A stretch of DNA of 64,000 nucleotides. It comes from Hansfordia pulvinata. Its lineage: Eukaryota > Ascomycota > Sordariomycetes > Xylariales. The first letter of the stretch is position 1. The number at the start of each line of letters is the position of its first letter. Location of the stretch: assembly GCA_006538405.1 (NCBI GenBank), contig BJKQ01000005.1:62001-126000 (forward strand), written 5' to 3'. The position numbers and the translations under genes are program-made. Positions 44,207 through 58,400 of this stretch are shown piece by piece. Below the pieces are notes generated by a model. That model did not search any database. It saw only the letters and a program-made list of their open reading frames with translations, and was not told the DNA's origin.

Positions 44207-47071
44207 CTAGCCTGCCCCATCCTCCATCTTGTCATGAGGTGGGGGTGATGGCATGTTCTGACCATGAACGAAGCCTTGGCCCTGTTTGACACCCAGTGTG
44301 CGCAAGCGCTGGGAGAGTAGACCTTCGTGAGCGCCGGGTCCGTAACCAATGTCACCTTTGTTAAGTTTGTCGTAGTATTTGCTGAACGCGTTGCCTCCGT
44401 CATCCCCGGCACCCGTGGCTGGTCGGCTGCCACTATTATTGGTGCTCGTTGTGGTTTGTGGCGATGAGAGAGCGCAGGAAGGGGGGTCTTTGGCGGGGTG
44501 CTGGTGTCGTTGGATATCACCATCAACACCAGGTCGCAGATCACTGCTATCTTCTAGCGCAGCGTGCGGCCGCGTCGCCCTGTCGAGGTTGCTCGTGGCG
44601 TGGAACGGGATTGGGTCAACAGGAGCATTGCCTGCCAACATGTGGAACGAAACAGTGGCTGCCGGTAGACCCGGGACTGCGCCCTTGCCCATGCAACTGC
44701 TGTTGCTGTTGCAGTAGTTTCTGTCGTTGTAGTAAGCTGGGTGGGCTGCTTGGCGATCCATCAACAGCATCTGCCATCGCATGATGGGGCGCGACCGCAG
44801 GCACAGCAGAGCCGCCAGGTGCTCCAAAGTGCAGCCCCGAGCTGCGGCGGCGAAATGCCTTCTCAGCAGCGAGGCTATTGGCTGCCGAGGCGGGCGGAGG
44901 CATGACGCAGATGGGCTTATATCCTGAGAAGCGGGGCTCGGGCAGCGTGATCTCGTTGCGCAAGCGCTCCTTGCCATCAGGAACACGGTTGGCGAAGACG
45001 ACACGAATGCTTTTGTACAGGTAGAACCGACCGCGCGAGGGACAGCAGATATGCAGGTGGACTAGATACCGAAGGATGGGTCGGTCACCGCCACCACCCT
45101 TGACGCCGTCACCACTGCCAGATGCCGGTATACTGTCGATTATAGGGCCCGTTGAGTAGCTGCGCTGACGAATGAAGGTCTTGGTTCCCGGCTCCATCCC
45201 GGCTAAATCATAAGGGACCAAGAAAAGTTTGACTGCCGTCTTGTTAGGATTCTTGATGATGATTTGGACCTGCCCCTTCTCAGGGATTCGATAGCTGCCG
45301 CCGGGAGGCGCTCGTGGGGAACTGGACCTTCGCTTTGGTCTCTGTTGGGGGCTGTTAGGGGTGTTGTGAGCGCTGGGGTCCGACACATTCGACATGCGTT
45401 CAATGTCTAGACGAGAGGCCGTTTCGCCTCCAGCCATCACTGCACGCTCAATGTTGGATGCCCGGCTTTGCTTCTTCCTCTTGGCACGCGCGTCTTCCTC
45501 CTGATTTGGAAGGCCGTTCTCGAGATCAACCTGGCCCACGTACGGACTAGGCCCGTCCTCCATTTTGAAGGGCCCGTTTGAGACGCTGGGATAGCTGTAA
45601 AAGACGGCAGGAAATGGAAGGGTCACATGCGGAGGACACCTCAGGCTTGATTTGCATTTGCCCAGTCCCAGGACACCGATCTGAGCGACAAAATCAAGAG
45701 GCTTCGAAGGAGTGGTAGACATGCGGCCCCTCAATATGCTCTCCTCGTACGAACCCACCATTGAGGCGTGCTGGATCGGCGACACATCTGAGCTGAGCGA
45801 AGGTCGTCTTGGACGCAGCATACCGGGAGTCTGAGGCGAAGCAGTGGCAGAAAAGACGGGGGCTGACGTGAGTGAGCGACGGGGCTGGTGAGCCTGCGAA
45901 GGGAAAGATCTCTCTTGACGGAAGACAGGAGCCATGGGACTGGACCGGGCAGGTGCAAGGGGACTCGCCGGGAAGCCACATGAGCCAAAATGGGACGAGG
46001 ACAGTGTGTGACGGCGCGAGTGCCTGACGCCTGCAGAGGATATATCCAGCGCATTTGGCGGAGAAGGCATGCCGTCATCTTCATTACTCTCTGACTGGAC
46101 CAGAGGGCTTGTGGGTGGCTTGTAGGCAAAGCTGGAGGCAACAGAAGAGAGAGCAGTCGACAGCGAAGCTGGTGTGGTGGGTTGGATTTTCAACCCAGCA
46201 GGCTCATGTTGGTGGGAGTGGGCTGGGTAGGGATATGCGAAGTTGAAGGGGGAAAAGTCACGCGGGGGAGAGGTGGCAAGCCAGTCATTGGCTTGGCTGG
46301 CGGCGGCCGATTTTCTCTTAGAGTCTACAAGTGAGTCTGAGGTCGAGTTTGAAGACTCGCGAGTACTTGCATAATGCTCCAGGTTGAGCGAGTGCCGTGG
46401 CGCAAATTCATCGTCCCCCGAAACGCTCCGGCCGTGCAGGCCCTGGTGCTCATCCTGAGTGAAGTCGCCGCTGTGCAGAGCAGACCGTGGCCTCTCCATG
46501 TTCATTCCATACTGCAGCAGTTCCGAGCTAGGCTCAGCTTCGTGCCCGGCACGAGCCTGCTTCTCCGGAGTAATGGTAGGCGCGGGCAACAGGCTACTAC
46601 TTGGCGAGTCGGCCGCTCGATTGTGACGAGGGCTGGGAGAGACGGGGTCTGGCACCCATGGTCTTTGACTCCTCTTCAATCGCTCAATGAGTTCGGAGCG
46701 GTCGGAACAGTCGGTGTGCCCCTGGCTTTGGGCATCGGCGAGGTTGTCGGGAGTCGTGGGCGAGGGGGGCTGCCGGGAATCGGGCCTTCGCAAAGCTCGG
46801 TACGGATGCTCTCTTCGGATAATCTGCGGAGAGAGGTGCGCTGGTGAGAGAAAAGCCTTCCATATTGCGCGAGGTCCGAAGCATGGGCTAGAGATGTCGT
46901 TGTCGGTTTGAGTGCGGCGGTGGCTGGAGTGGCCGATGCCGGGAGATGCGCAGAGCCGGAGGGCAATCCGGGGGAGGCGAGTGATACCGGCACCGGCGCC
47001 GCTGCTGGAGCAGACTCTACCAGCCCGGGCGCAGGAGCGGCCTGGTCCAGATCATCGCCAAAGAAAGGCAT
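44207..47071 (-). CDS. Atos/FAM214-like protein; frameshifted
   Basis: Begins MPFFGDDLDQ at 47071. A disordered N-terminal part with RTELCEGPIPGSPP precedes the Atos conserved domain (about residues 440-500; MVGSYEESILRGRMSTTP and FVAQIGVLGLGKCKSSLRCP) and a C-terminal beta-rich domain annotated in databases as 'chromosome segregation during meiosis' (about 595-715; VQIIIKNPNKTAVKLFLVPY, LHICCPSRGRFYLYKSIRVV). Drosophila Atos is a transcriptional regulator; the fungal role is not settled. One C is missing in the C6 run at 46764-46769, and restoring it joins GSPP to SPTTPDNLADAQ. A second shift, in the opposite sense (one extra or two missing bases), lies within about 44650-44900. It is needed to reach the true C-terminus, which contains GNAPVDPIPFHATSN and KYYDKLNKGDIGYGPGAHEG and ends at 44207. 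With both corrected it is about 955 residues. Confidence 0.85.
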
Positions 47072-49270
47072 GACCTGGATGTGGGCTCGAAGCTCGAGAT
47101 CACGCGTTTAGACGTGGTCTCGAGGCTGACTTCAGCTGCTATAACTGTCCAACCATTGCTGCCAGCAGGAAAGCACTCTGACGCGGTGTTGGTGGTGCAG
47201 GCCAGGTTCAGGTGAGTCCAGAGGGTGTTGGGCCTGAGGTTTTGGGGTGGTCGGTGGAGGGTCCAGTGAGTCTTTTTGGGTGTCGAGTCGAGAAGTGAGC
47301 GAGGTTGCGTGATGCAAGACGGTCAGCCGAGCCAGTGGCGCCAGGATGTCCACGTTATCTGGTGAGGCGAGGGCGATCCCAGTCTAAATTGGGATTCGGG
47401 CGTTTGAGCACAGATGACGATTTGACCAGACAGAGTGGGTGCAGCAGCGTTAGCAGTTATTGCAAATCCCACGCGGACGCAGGCACGGCTGGCTGGGTCT
47501 GGACGCGGAACGTTTCCCTTTCGATTGTCTGGCGAGTGTGCAGGAGCGGTCTGCTCATTGCATCAGAGTACGGCCGTCGACGTGGTAGTCTGGAGTACGA
47601 TATTGCCGGGGGATCTGGGGCGACAAGCCGAGATCTGGAGTCAATGACCATGACGCATCCCGGCCCGCTACCTGAGTCAAGGCTCCGTGAGCCCGGTGGT
47701 GCGTCGTGGTGCGTCCCTTTGGATGGCCGGCGATTTGAACAGGTTGCGAAGCAGGAAGCGTGTGGGAGTGAGTTGTGAGCGGCCGCCACCAGCTTTGGCA
47801 ACCTGCCTGGCCACCTTCGCGCCGGCAAACCGATACGAGGACTCGCGCCGGGGACGGACACACAGGTGACAGCGCGTGGCTTGATTGCGCATGATGGATC
47901 GATGGAGTCATCCCAGCACCCACTCGCAGGCGCATGCGTTGTGAGTTTGCAAGTGGATTAGCGGGCCCCCGCCGAGCCAGCTTGTCTTGGGATGGCGCAG
48001 GCGCTGGCGCTGTCTCTATCACCGCTTTCCAATGCCGGCAGGGGGCCGAAGAGAGGGGCCTACGGGGCCGAGGACCCATGGTGCCTTAGCCCAGCACTTG
48101 GCAAGGGTTCTGTCTCGTAGAGCACGACAACCGTGAACCCGTTTGGGCAGGCCTGCAGCTGCGGCCGTAACTCTGTCGAAGTTGGTGGATTGGGTGTCTG
48201 TCTTTGATTCGGTTGACTGGCTATGAAGTGAAGCCAAGGTTTGTAGGCGATTTAAAAGACGGGCGGCTGGCTCGTTCGACATAAAATAGGGTTGTGAACA
48301 CACTGCACGACCATATATGGACTTCGTCCCGTCGTTACTCGTAGAGACCGCTCCGGTCCATATTCGCAGTCGCACCGCCCAGCCGCAGGGGTGATTCTTG
48401 AAGGTACCGGCGAAATGTCTGACCAGCTTGAAAAAGCAAGGCCCAGTCGAGTGCCGACCCCCGATTGGAAATTGGGGAGGGAGGCGTCTGGGCATACTCC
48501 GTAAGTAGTCTTTGAATGAATTGGGAATTGGTGCTTGATTCGAGAAAACGTTGGGATCCGGGGAAGCTGGTCCTCCATGGCCTCTCCAGAGCGCCGGGGC
48601 TGGCCTCTACCATCGGTGATCTGACCCATTATATACCGCAGACGGCGTGAGTGTATGGTACGAAGCGCGCCCATTGCCGTCAAGAATTCTGGCTGACGAA
48701 TGTCAGCTGGAGCGGGACTCGAAGAGGACAAGATCTCGAGAAATTGCTGTGAGATGGGAAAGAATAGAAGTGAAGAAGAAGGCACCTGGGGGGAGGAAGC
48801 TAACCTCACAGGTTGTCACGAAAGTTGAATGCGTCTTTCAAAAGCCACTCGTCCCGGACGCGAGAAGGAGCAACTGTGCACCTCGACAGGCACTTTCCAT
48901 ACCTTCAAATCCATGGATGGGGCTAGTCCATGTAGGCCAGTTGGTTACATGTACGCGAGACAGGAAGTACGTACGAGTACCGAGACTGTAGGTACTCCGT
49001 ATGGACACCACCCATGGGTAGGACCTACAAGAAGAACCTTCTACAGACGGGAAGCAATGGAATGGGATGCAATTCCCATTTCCATCTATCCAAGATCCAA
49101 TTGCCACGCCAAGGTTCCTGCCTACCTACTTGATCTACGCTGCGTGCTTGGGATCTGGGCGGCCCGTATCCGTACCTAGTCGCGCCTGCAGGGCTGGTGG
49201 GCTGCTCTTCACCTGATGATAGTGGGGCTTCCGCGGCTGCCTCTTCTGGCTTATCTTATCGACCCTCGCC
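47072..49270. other. Intergenic: Atos-like promoter to AT-rich block
   Basis: The leader and promoter of the leftward Atos-like gene followed by GC-normal DNA without a recognisable gene, up to the left direct repeat of the AT block. Confidence 0.5.
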
Positions 49271-49448
49271 CTAGAAGAGGAATTGATCTGTAAAACGTAT
49301 GGGTGTATTATGGATGGCAAAAATCAGCTAGACTACAATTTGAGCAGCAGTGGACACATCTCCACCGAAAATGGTAGTGCCACTGTCTCTTACAGCTTAA
49401 GTGCTAAAAAGACTGATCTTAAGAACTGCCTCCTTCCTTCCGTTTTAA
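49271..49448 (+). repeat. Left copy of a 178-bp direct repeat bounding the AT-rich block
   Basis: Aligns without gaps to 59284-59461 (constant offset 10,013). There are 15 differences, all transitions. At the seven differing sites in the second half (49338, 49390, 49392, 49398, 49444, 49446, 49448) this copy carries the T or A; at the eight sites in the first half and middle (49271 to 49342) the other copy does. The core with AGCAGCAGTGGACACATCTC is identical in both. One frame is open through both copies. Confidence 0.95.
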
Positions 49449-52400
49449 GTCCATTATTAACGAGTGCGCTCTTACGCACATATATTAATTAAATACAATT
49501 ATCTTTTTAGTATTTATAACCGTTATCCTTTATATTTAAATCTTTAACGGTATCTCCACTTAAATCATTAAGGGTCTTTTTTAGCTTCTTTTTCTTATTA
49601 ACGCGGGTTAAGGTCGAAGATAAGGATCTTAAATTACCGCGTTTATTAATAAATATACCTTTTAAGGATAATCCACGTACGTTTTTAAACGATAAGGCGG
49701 CGGCTTCTTTAAAACGACGTTTAATAAAAGTAAATAGGTTAAATTCGGATAAACTAAGTTTAGCGACGGGCGCTTTAATAAGTATTTAAAATTTATTATT
49801 AAAACCTTAAGGTGTAAATACGTTATAAGGGTTAATAATAGGAGTTCCATTTAAGAACGCGAAAGGTATTATTATTAAAGTTTTAAAGCCCACGTTAACC
49901 GGTTATTAAGATTAAGTAAAAGACGATTAATATGTTTATTAAGGAATTTAAGTTTATTAAAGGACTTAAGTCTGTAACGGTGGTTACGGCTGTTAAGACG
50001 GTTAAGCTTATTAAGATGGTTAAGTTTATTAAGATAATTAAATTTATAAAGATAATATTATAATCTTTAATTCTGTAATCCGGTTTATAAGATCCTTTTA
50101 ATCTTACTTAAACGGTTATATAGCTTTTAAGTCTTTAACTCGTTTATTAAGCTTTAATTTACTTAATTATATTAAATCGATTTTTATAAATATAAATCTT
50201 CTTTTTATATTAATCGTTTTTTTCTTCTCTTTTTATTTAAACTTTAATAATTATAAGATAATTTATATAAGATTAACTATTTATTAATAAAGTCCTTTAA
50301 GCACTTCACGTAAACGCGCGTTTATAACCGGGCTTAAGATAAAGTTTCTTAAATAATTTATAATACTTAAGTTAACGTACTTAACTATTTAACCGTATAA
50401 CGTAATAAATATAATAACGAGCTCTTAAAGGGTAACGATTAGGTTATTCGATATTAAAGTAAAAAATACGTATTCGTTATTAAACGAAATAAAGTTTAAG
50501 GCCTTTTAAAGTTCCCTCTTTATATCTTCGCTTTAAGTATATAAATATTATAAGTGGATGTTACCGGCGAAGGTCGGTTTAAATAAGTTTTTAAGAAAGC
50601 CTTTTACTTTAAAGATGCCGGCGGTACGCTTTTTAAGGGTGCGGAGGGTCTTTTTTAAGTATAATAAGCCGTAATCTTCCGTATAATCCGTAAAGTAACG
50701 GGGTTTACGTGCGGCTTTAAAGTATAAAGCCGTGTTAAAGTCTTTAATTAATTAATAATTATCTTTAAAGATTATATTAATAAGTATAATAACACTTCCA
50801 CCGGACGATATTATATTAATAAGTAATATAATAAATATAATCGGACTTCCTTTAATAAGTGCGGTGGCGATATTAATAAGTGGTGCGGTAAATATAATTA
50901 AACCTCCTTTAATAAGTGCGGTGGCGGTATTAATAAGTGGTACGATAAATATAATTAAACCTTTTTTAATAAGTGTGGTGTTATTAAACGAGGTGTTAAT
51001 AATCGAAAAAACGTATTTTATTAGATTCTTAGGTATAACGTTTATTATTAACACCTTTTAATATTTAATGCTTATTATATTTATAGCTTCCTTTTAATAA
51101 GCGGGAATGATTCGGATAACCTTAAAGATAATCAGTTATCGGAGGTTAACCTTATTTAAAAGATTAACGATATAAGTAAGGAACACGCCGAATCCTTTAA
51201 AGGTATCTCCGATAAGATAAAGTATCTTAAAAGATTAAGGATAAAAAGGTTAAACGAATCTGTAATTATCGGTATAATTATAAGCCTTATTAAGATATAT
51301 TATAATAATAACTTGCTTACCGATCTCTTATTAAAGTTTATAATTAAAAGGCTTTTAATTAACTTTAAAGTTTTATATTTTACCGATCTTTAAAACCTTT
51401 TTAAAATTAAATTCCGCTTTAACCGGAAAGGCGCGGTAAAGGTCTTTTAAATAACCGGGGGCGTCGTTATCCCTTTTAGCGTTTTCTTAAATAGTATCGT
51501 TATTTATCTTAAAGGGCGAAGCCGTTTTTATAATATAAGTTTATATAACCTTTTTTATGGCTTATAAACGTGTCTCGTTAAAAGTGTTAATTAACTTATA
51601 AAGGTTAATAATGAACTTTATCTTTTTAAAGGCCTCCTTTCTTTCCTTTTAAGTTTATTTATTAATTATCTTATTAACGGTGACGCGACGGTTTTTAAAG
51701 GCTTACTTAAGGTTTAATTAAGTTATCTTTAAAGACGATATCTTATATAAAAGGTAAGGCTCGACTTCGGATCCGTATAAGAAGTCTTAATTAAGGAACA
51801 CGTCTTTTAAATCGAGTTTAAAATCGGCCGATATATTAACGGCTCCGTGATTAACGGTGGGTGATTCGGATAATAATAATAATAATAAGCAGGTGGATAT
51901 AATAATAAAGATAAGTTAATAATTTATAATAAAGTTTAAGGTGCTTTAATATAATAAAGAGTAATATAAAAATAAAGGTGTAATAAAGTTTAAGGTGCTT
52001 TATATAATAAAGATAAAAGAGAGTACGTGTAATAAGGTAAAAAGATTTTTTTTAATAACGAAAGGTGATTAATAATAGAATTTTATAAGCGGTTAAGTTA
52101 TTAATAATAACCGATATCGTTAAGCGCGTCTCTTTTATATTAAATGTCGTATAATATAAGTTAATAAATTGGTCTTAAGCGTTTACTCTTTAAGTTTATC
52201 TTTTATTTACCTTATCTTAATATTTACTTATCTTAATAACGGTTAAATATAAGGCATTATTTACGCGGCCTCCGAATATGTTAAAAGAAAGGTAAATACG
52301 CGATTTTATTATTAAGTCTTATAAGATATCTTTATCGGGGACGAATAGCTTAAATGCGTTTTCGTGATACTTTATTTATAAACTTAATAACGGGCTGTAA

Positions 52401-55400
52401 TTTAAGTTTATTAAGATATATAATTTACGGCCGACTTATCTCCTTATAATAAATAAGCCGCGATACTTAAAAGTTATCTTTAAGCGCTTACCTTTTTAAG
52501 CTATTATTATTAAATCTCCGTACCGTAAGCATAAAATATAAGACTTATTTTTTAAGCTTACGTGGAGGGCCTGTTTTACTCGCACGCCTTTATAAGTTTA
52601 ACGAGCGGCTTTAATCTTTTATTAATAAGTTTTTATATAATTATATATTAAATCCTTTTACGCGTTTATCTCCCTTATTATATTTAAAGCTATAATTAAG
52701 CTTATCCTTAAAAACGCTTATAAATTAATAACCTTGAAGGTTAAAAATTAAGATTTAAAGCGTAAATAAAAGTTAAATTTATATATAATTTAAAACGGAG
52801 TAAATCTTAAAGACTTAATGTATCTTACGTTAACGGTTTTTAATACCTTTAATAATAAGAGTGGCTAGTTTATAAGGGCCTTTAAAGGTGTGTTTATAAC
52901 GGTTATCTTATTTAATACGGCTTGCACGATTCGGTTAAATATTTTAATAACTCTTATATTACGGTGAGATATAATTAAAGCGTTTAATAAAGCTATACCC
53001 TTTTTATTAAAAGCCCGTTTATAATTTACCCCGAATACGGCTCTTACATTTATATAAATAACGAGTGGTACGATATTAAGCTGGTTAAGTTATCTCCTTA
53101 TAATTATAATTACGTTTACGGAACTTTAATTAAAGGTAATTATAGCTTATTTATATCTTAAAAATACGTTTATTAAATATAAAACGTAAGTAAAGGCTGT
53201 TTTTATTTATAAAAAAGGGTTAATAAAGTTTACGATAACGACCTATAATGACTCGTAAATTATTATAAGTAAAGATAAAGATTTTAAAGATCGTGCGTTA
53301 AATCGGGCATATTATAAGCATTTAAGAATATAATTTATTATGTCTTTAATTATCGTAAGCTAATACACGGTGTGGTTAAGTTTTTATATCGTAAAATAAG
53401 TCTTAAAATGTTCACCTTTATCGTAAGCGGCAAATAAAGTATTAACCACTTAATCTTTTTAAAGACACGTTTATTAAGTGCCTTTAAAGTAATATTAAAG
53501 GCAGTTCCCTTAAATTTTAAAGTTCCGAGTGCGATCTTTAAAAGCATGTTTTTTTAATTTACCGTTTCCCTTCTTTTAATTAATTAAGTGCTGTTAAATG
53601 TGTTTATATTATAAAGATTAATTATATAAAGACGACGTTAAATTAAAAGAGGCTGTTATAACCAGCGAGACGGGTGTCTCGTGATTAATATAATTTATAT
53701 GGTTAACTAATTATAAAGGCAAATCCTTTAAGTTTATTTATAATTAAGGGTTATCGTTTAATTAAGCTTATTTTTAAGGGTCGTATTCTTATAAATACGT
53801 TATTAACGTTTATAGCTGTATTTTTTACTTTGTTTATAAGATTAAATTTCGATGATCGCCCTTATTAAGCTTAACCAGTATTTATGTATATTTATTTTTA
53901 TTATCTTTTTAAACTTATAAGCCGTCTTTTATATACCCGAGTTTATAAAAGGTGTCTTTTATATCGTTTATATAATTTATAAACGAAAATATAATATAAG
54001 AGAGTGCATTTATTACTTTATTTCTTTTTCCTTCGATATAAGTAATAATAACGTTAAGAGACCGGAGCTCCTTTATTTATTTAACGTAAATACCCTTTAC
54101 TTTTATAAACGGTAAAAAGAATATAAAAGGCTTATAATTAATATAAATAATAAACGGCTTTAAAGATCGAAAGTATCTTTTATAACGTTTAACGAACTTA
54201 ATAATCTTATAAAGCTTTTACTTATATATACCGTAATTCCTTTAAGTCTTTATAAAGAGAAAGCTATCGTATAAGATAAGGTAAAGGGTCTTTTAACGGC
54301 GCGTCTTTACCTTTTCTTTAAGCTTATTTAATAAGATTTATCTTTATATAATAATATAGCCGGCTCCGAATACCGAGGCGTTAAAGAACATTTTTATTAA
54401 GTCTCCTTATAAATATCCGTGTATATTTATAATGTTAACGGCCTTTTCCTTTAATAATTTAAAAAATAAGGCCTTAAATACTATTTATTATTAAGGTACG
54501 TTTCCTTATAATCGTGATAATAAGCGAGCGATCTTTAAATAGTTTTTAATTTATCTTTGTATAGGTTTTAATATGCTTATAAATATACGAACGTTTATTT
54601 ATAATTAAGGGATAAGCTATTGCCTTAATTTCGTAGATCGCTCTTTTTTAATAGTTAACCGTCCGTAAGTCTTATAAACGATTCTTAAAGTTAAAACTTC
54701 TTTGTAATTAATACGATATTTTATAAATAAAAGCTTAATTTTTATTTAATTTACCCGAAGTAAAAATTAATACTCGATTTATAATAATTGCTCCTTAACC
54801 GTCACGTAAAGGCTAAACACGTTATCGATATAAGACGTAATCGGTATTAAGTTATTTAACGTTACGGGGGTTAATATTGATAACTTAAATCCGTTTATAT
54901 TACCCTTTTTAATCCCGGAGGTAATAATAAGATCCGTAACGTTAATAAGAATAAGTCTTAACACGATTCTTATTATATTTAATATAAAGTGTTTTATAAA
55001 TTAAATTCTTTAAGGCATACGTGTAAGTTATAATTAAAGGAAGTTAAGAACTTTAAATATTAAGATGTATTTATTATTTTTATATATAAGGACTGATTAA
55101 TATCCGTGCTTAAAATTAAAAGAGGAGATAAACTTAATACGAGGGTTTAAAAGATGCTAATACACGTTTATAAGTAAAGGCAGATTTATTCCTGGTAAGT
55201 CTTTTTCCACCTTTAAGTAATTAATCGTTAATTAAGGCTTTAATTAAGGATCTTAGATCTTTACGTTTTTATCTTTTATTATTAATATTAATATAATAAT
55301 TTAATTTAACGTCTTTTTATTTGCGGTAAATATGTATTCGTATATACCGGCGTTTATATATTATTAAGTTAATTTCGTGAGTTAATATAGCTCGGTATTC

Positions 55401-58400
55401 GTTTAAGTTTTACGCTTAAATTTGTTTTAAGGCTTTACCCTTTCTTTAAAACGCACTTTATAAGTGTAAAGGTCTATAAGCGTAAACATATTTATAATAT
55501 TAGACGCTTCGTAATCTTAATAAGTGTATTACACCCTTTTATAATGCTTTTTTAAGTGCTTAAGCATTAAAGATCTTAGCTTTAAGTTAGATTTCCGGAA
55601 CTAATCTTTAATTTAAGTATTAAATGCTTTTTCGGGATTGATTAAGGTTCTTTTAATAACTCTTTATACAGTAAGGTATGTTAATAAGGGTAAAACTATA
55701 GCTGGCTCCGAAGTTATTAAGTAAAGCTGTTTTTTTTTTTAATAATTAATTATTATAAGTGTAAGTTATTTATAAGTATTATTATAAATAAGCTTTATAA
55801 ATGTCGGTACGCCTTCTTTTATAATTTCGTTAAGGTGAGCTTTAAAGCATAAGAATTAAACTAGTAATAATAAGTAAAGATAGATTTCGATAACTTAGCT
55901 TTACACGGTGGGAATTCATCTTTTATTAAACTCTTAAATATAAACCTTTTTATAACGTGCTTAAGTCGTAGTTAAATGCTTAGTTTTCCGACTTAAATCT
56001 TAATTAATTATTTTCGTTATTTAACTCGTTTTTAAACTTTATCTTAATCTTTTTATTATCTTTAAAGCGGACGCTTTTAATAATAAGGTCGTTTATATAA
56101 AGAGTTAATTTATAAATATTACTTAGCTTTATTAATAAGCCTTATAAGATTATCTTCTCCCTTATCGAGGGATCTTTAATAATAAGGGCATTAAATTTGA
56201 TTACGAAGTTAACGTGCACGTTTTATAATTATAAAAGTCTTAATAAAAGCAAAGTTTAATCTTTACCGCTTTCCGGTTAAACGATTACTTAAATTAATTT
56301 ATTAACTCCTTTAATATAAATATTAAAGACCGTAAATTTAATAATTAAGTCTGTCTTTCTTATAAAGTTAAGTAAATATAACTGCTTTATTTTTAAGGAA
56401 GACAGCTTTTAATAAGGAATCTTTAGCTTTTTAATCAATCGTGAGTGTATTAAATTAACGTCGCTTCCTTAATCTGCTTAACTTAAATTAATAAGGATTT
56501 AATAAGAGACCACCTTATCTCCCTTTATAAATTAAATTATAAGTGTTATTTTATACGACTTTATTAATTTTAATTTAATTATTAAGGTGGTAAATTTAAA
56601 TGTTATAATCGCTTAAGTTTAAGTCACGGATAATTTATCGAATTGAAATAAAGCTATAAGAGGTGCGTCACCGAACTGGAACTATATAAACTGATTACCG
56701 TTTGCCTTTCTTTATTTAAGCGTGGCCTTACGGATTATTAAATCTTTAATATTTTTATATAGATCCAGGCTGATTTATAAGACGTTTACGAGAGATAGCT
56801 TTATTATTATTATCTTTATTAAATACTTATAATTAAAGGGACCTTTATTATCGCGGGCTTTAATCTTATTAAGGGGCTTTAACTCTTTTTTTTTTAATGT
56901 TTTTTTACTTTTTAACTTACCCTTTTTACTTTTAATTTTTAAGCTTCGTAATGGTGCTTTTATAGTTTTATCTCGATTATTAACTTTAATAATAATAATA
57001 AGGGCGCTTTAACCTTTACGTCTTTTTAAGGCAGGTTAAATTACTGTAAATAAGATTAATAACTGTAACACGGAGACTTAATTTTTTAAATCAGCACTTA
57101 AATTAACTCCTTTTAAAGCAATATCTACGTTAATGATTAAGTTAAACTTTAATAATAAAGTGTAAGCTGCCGGTTCATCTTCTTTATTTAATCCTTAAAA
57201 CTATTAACCTTTATAAAGATGTTAATTATCTATTATTTACTTAAAATATAACTGTGCAAATCGGCTTTAAACCTGTTAATCGTTTAAATTCTTATTAAGG
57301 AATTTAATAGCAGGTTTAATTATTGCCTTTAAATAAGACTGCTCTTATTATTAAAGCCAATTATTCCTTAATGCCTCGTAGGTGGTTAAGACGTGCTTAT
57401 AACTGCCGTAATAAGTATAAACTCGCTCTTTAAGCTTTAAGGTCTGTTTTCCGTTAACGATAAGATAATTAAATGTCTCTTAAAGTAAAGCTGTTAAAGG
57501 TAAGGGTGGTTTAAAGCTATTAAGGCCGTTATTAAAATTGTTAAGTTTATTTATAAAGATTAGCTTTATTAAGTATAAGCCGATGAAGTGTCCTGGTTAT
57601 TTATAATAATAATAAACTTAAGATTATTAAGTTTACGTTTAATAAATAGGTCTTAAAGCGGGGTAAGTATTGATTTATTAATAAGGATTAAAGATAAGAG
57701 ACTGTTATTAAGGTCGGTATTGCACGTTTTAATTTTACGGTTATTAATATTGTTATTATTAAATTTATAAAGATGAATTTACGGCCGGCCATTAAAGTCC
57801 TTTATTAATAATACGTCCTTAATAAGGGATATTAAATTATAAGGAGGTAAGTATTAATAAGGTGTTAAATAAACCTCCGTATATCTGCACCGCTTATTTA
57901 ATAATCAGGTTTTAACCATCCGTAAGAGCTCTTTAAAGAGCGTTTATATAAAGCTTATTTATTTCCTCTTTAATTATATGACCTTCGTCTTCGATTATAC
58001 GCTGGCTCTCACGGACGATTTTAAAGCACCTTTATAAAGATTCGGCTTATTTAACGCGATTAATTATTAACTCCTTTCGTAAAGCGAAGTTTATAAGTTT
58101 ATTAATAAAACGGTTAATAACCCCTTTTAAAAGAGTAACCTTTATTAAAAATAATTAAGCCACACACGTTATTTATATGTTATTATAAGGTTAATCTTTA
58201 CCGCTTGCTTATTAAAGGGCGTTCTGTATTTTAATGTAATATTAAGCTAAAGCCTTATCTTTCCTTTAAGCGAGTTTATATAAATCTTTAACTTTAAGTT
58301 AATTATTTATTATCTTAATTAAGTATTTATCTCTTAAAGATTATTTAATAACGGTAAGGTCTGTAACGGTGGCTATATTAAAGTTGGCCTTAAAGATAAT

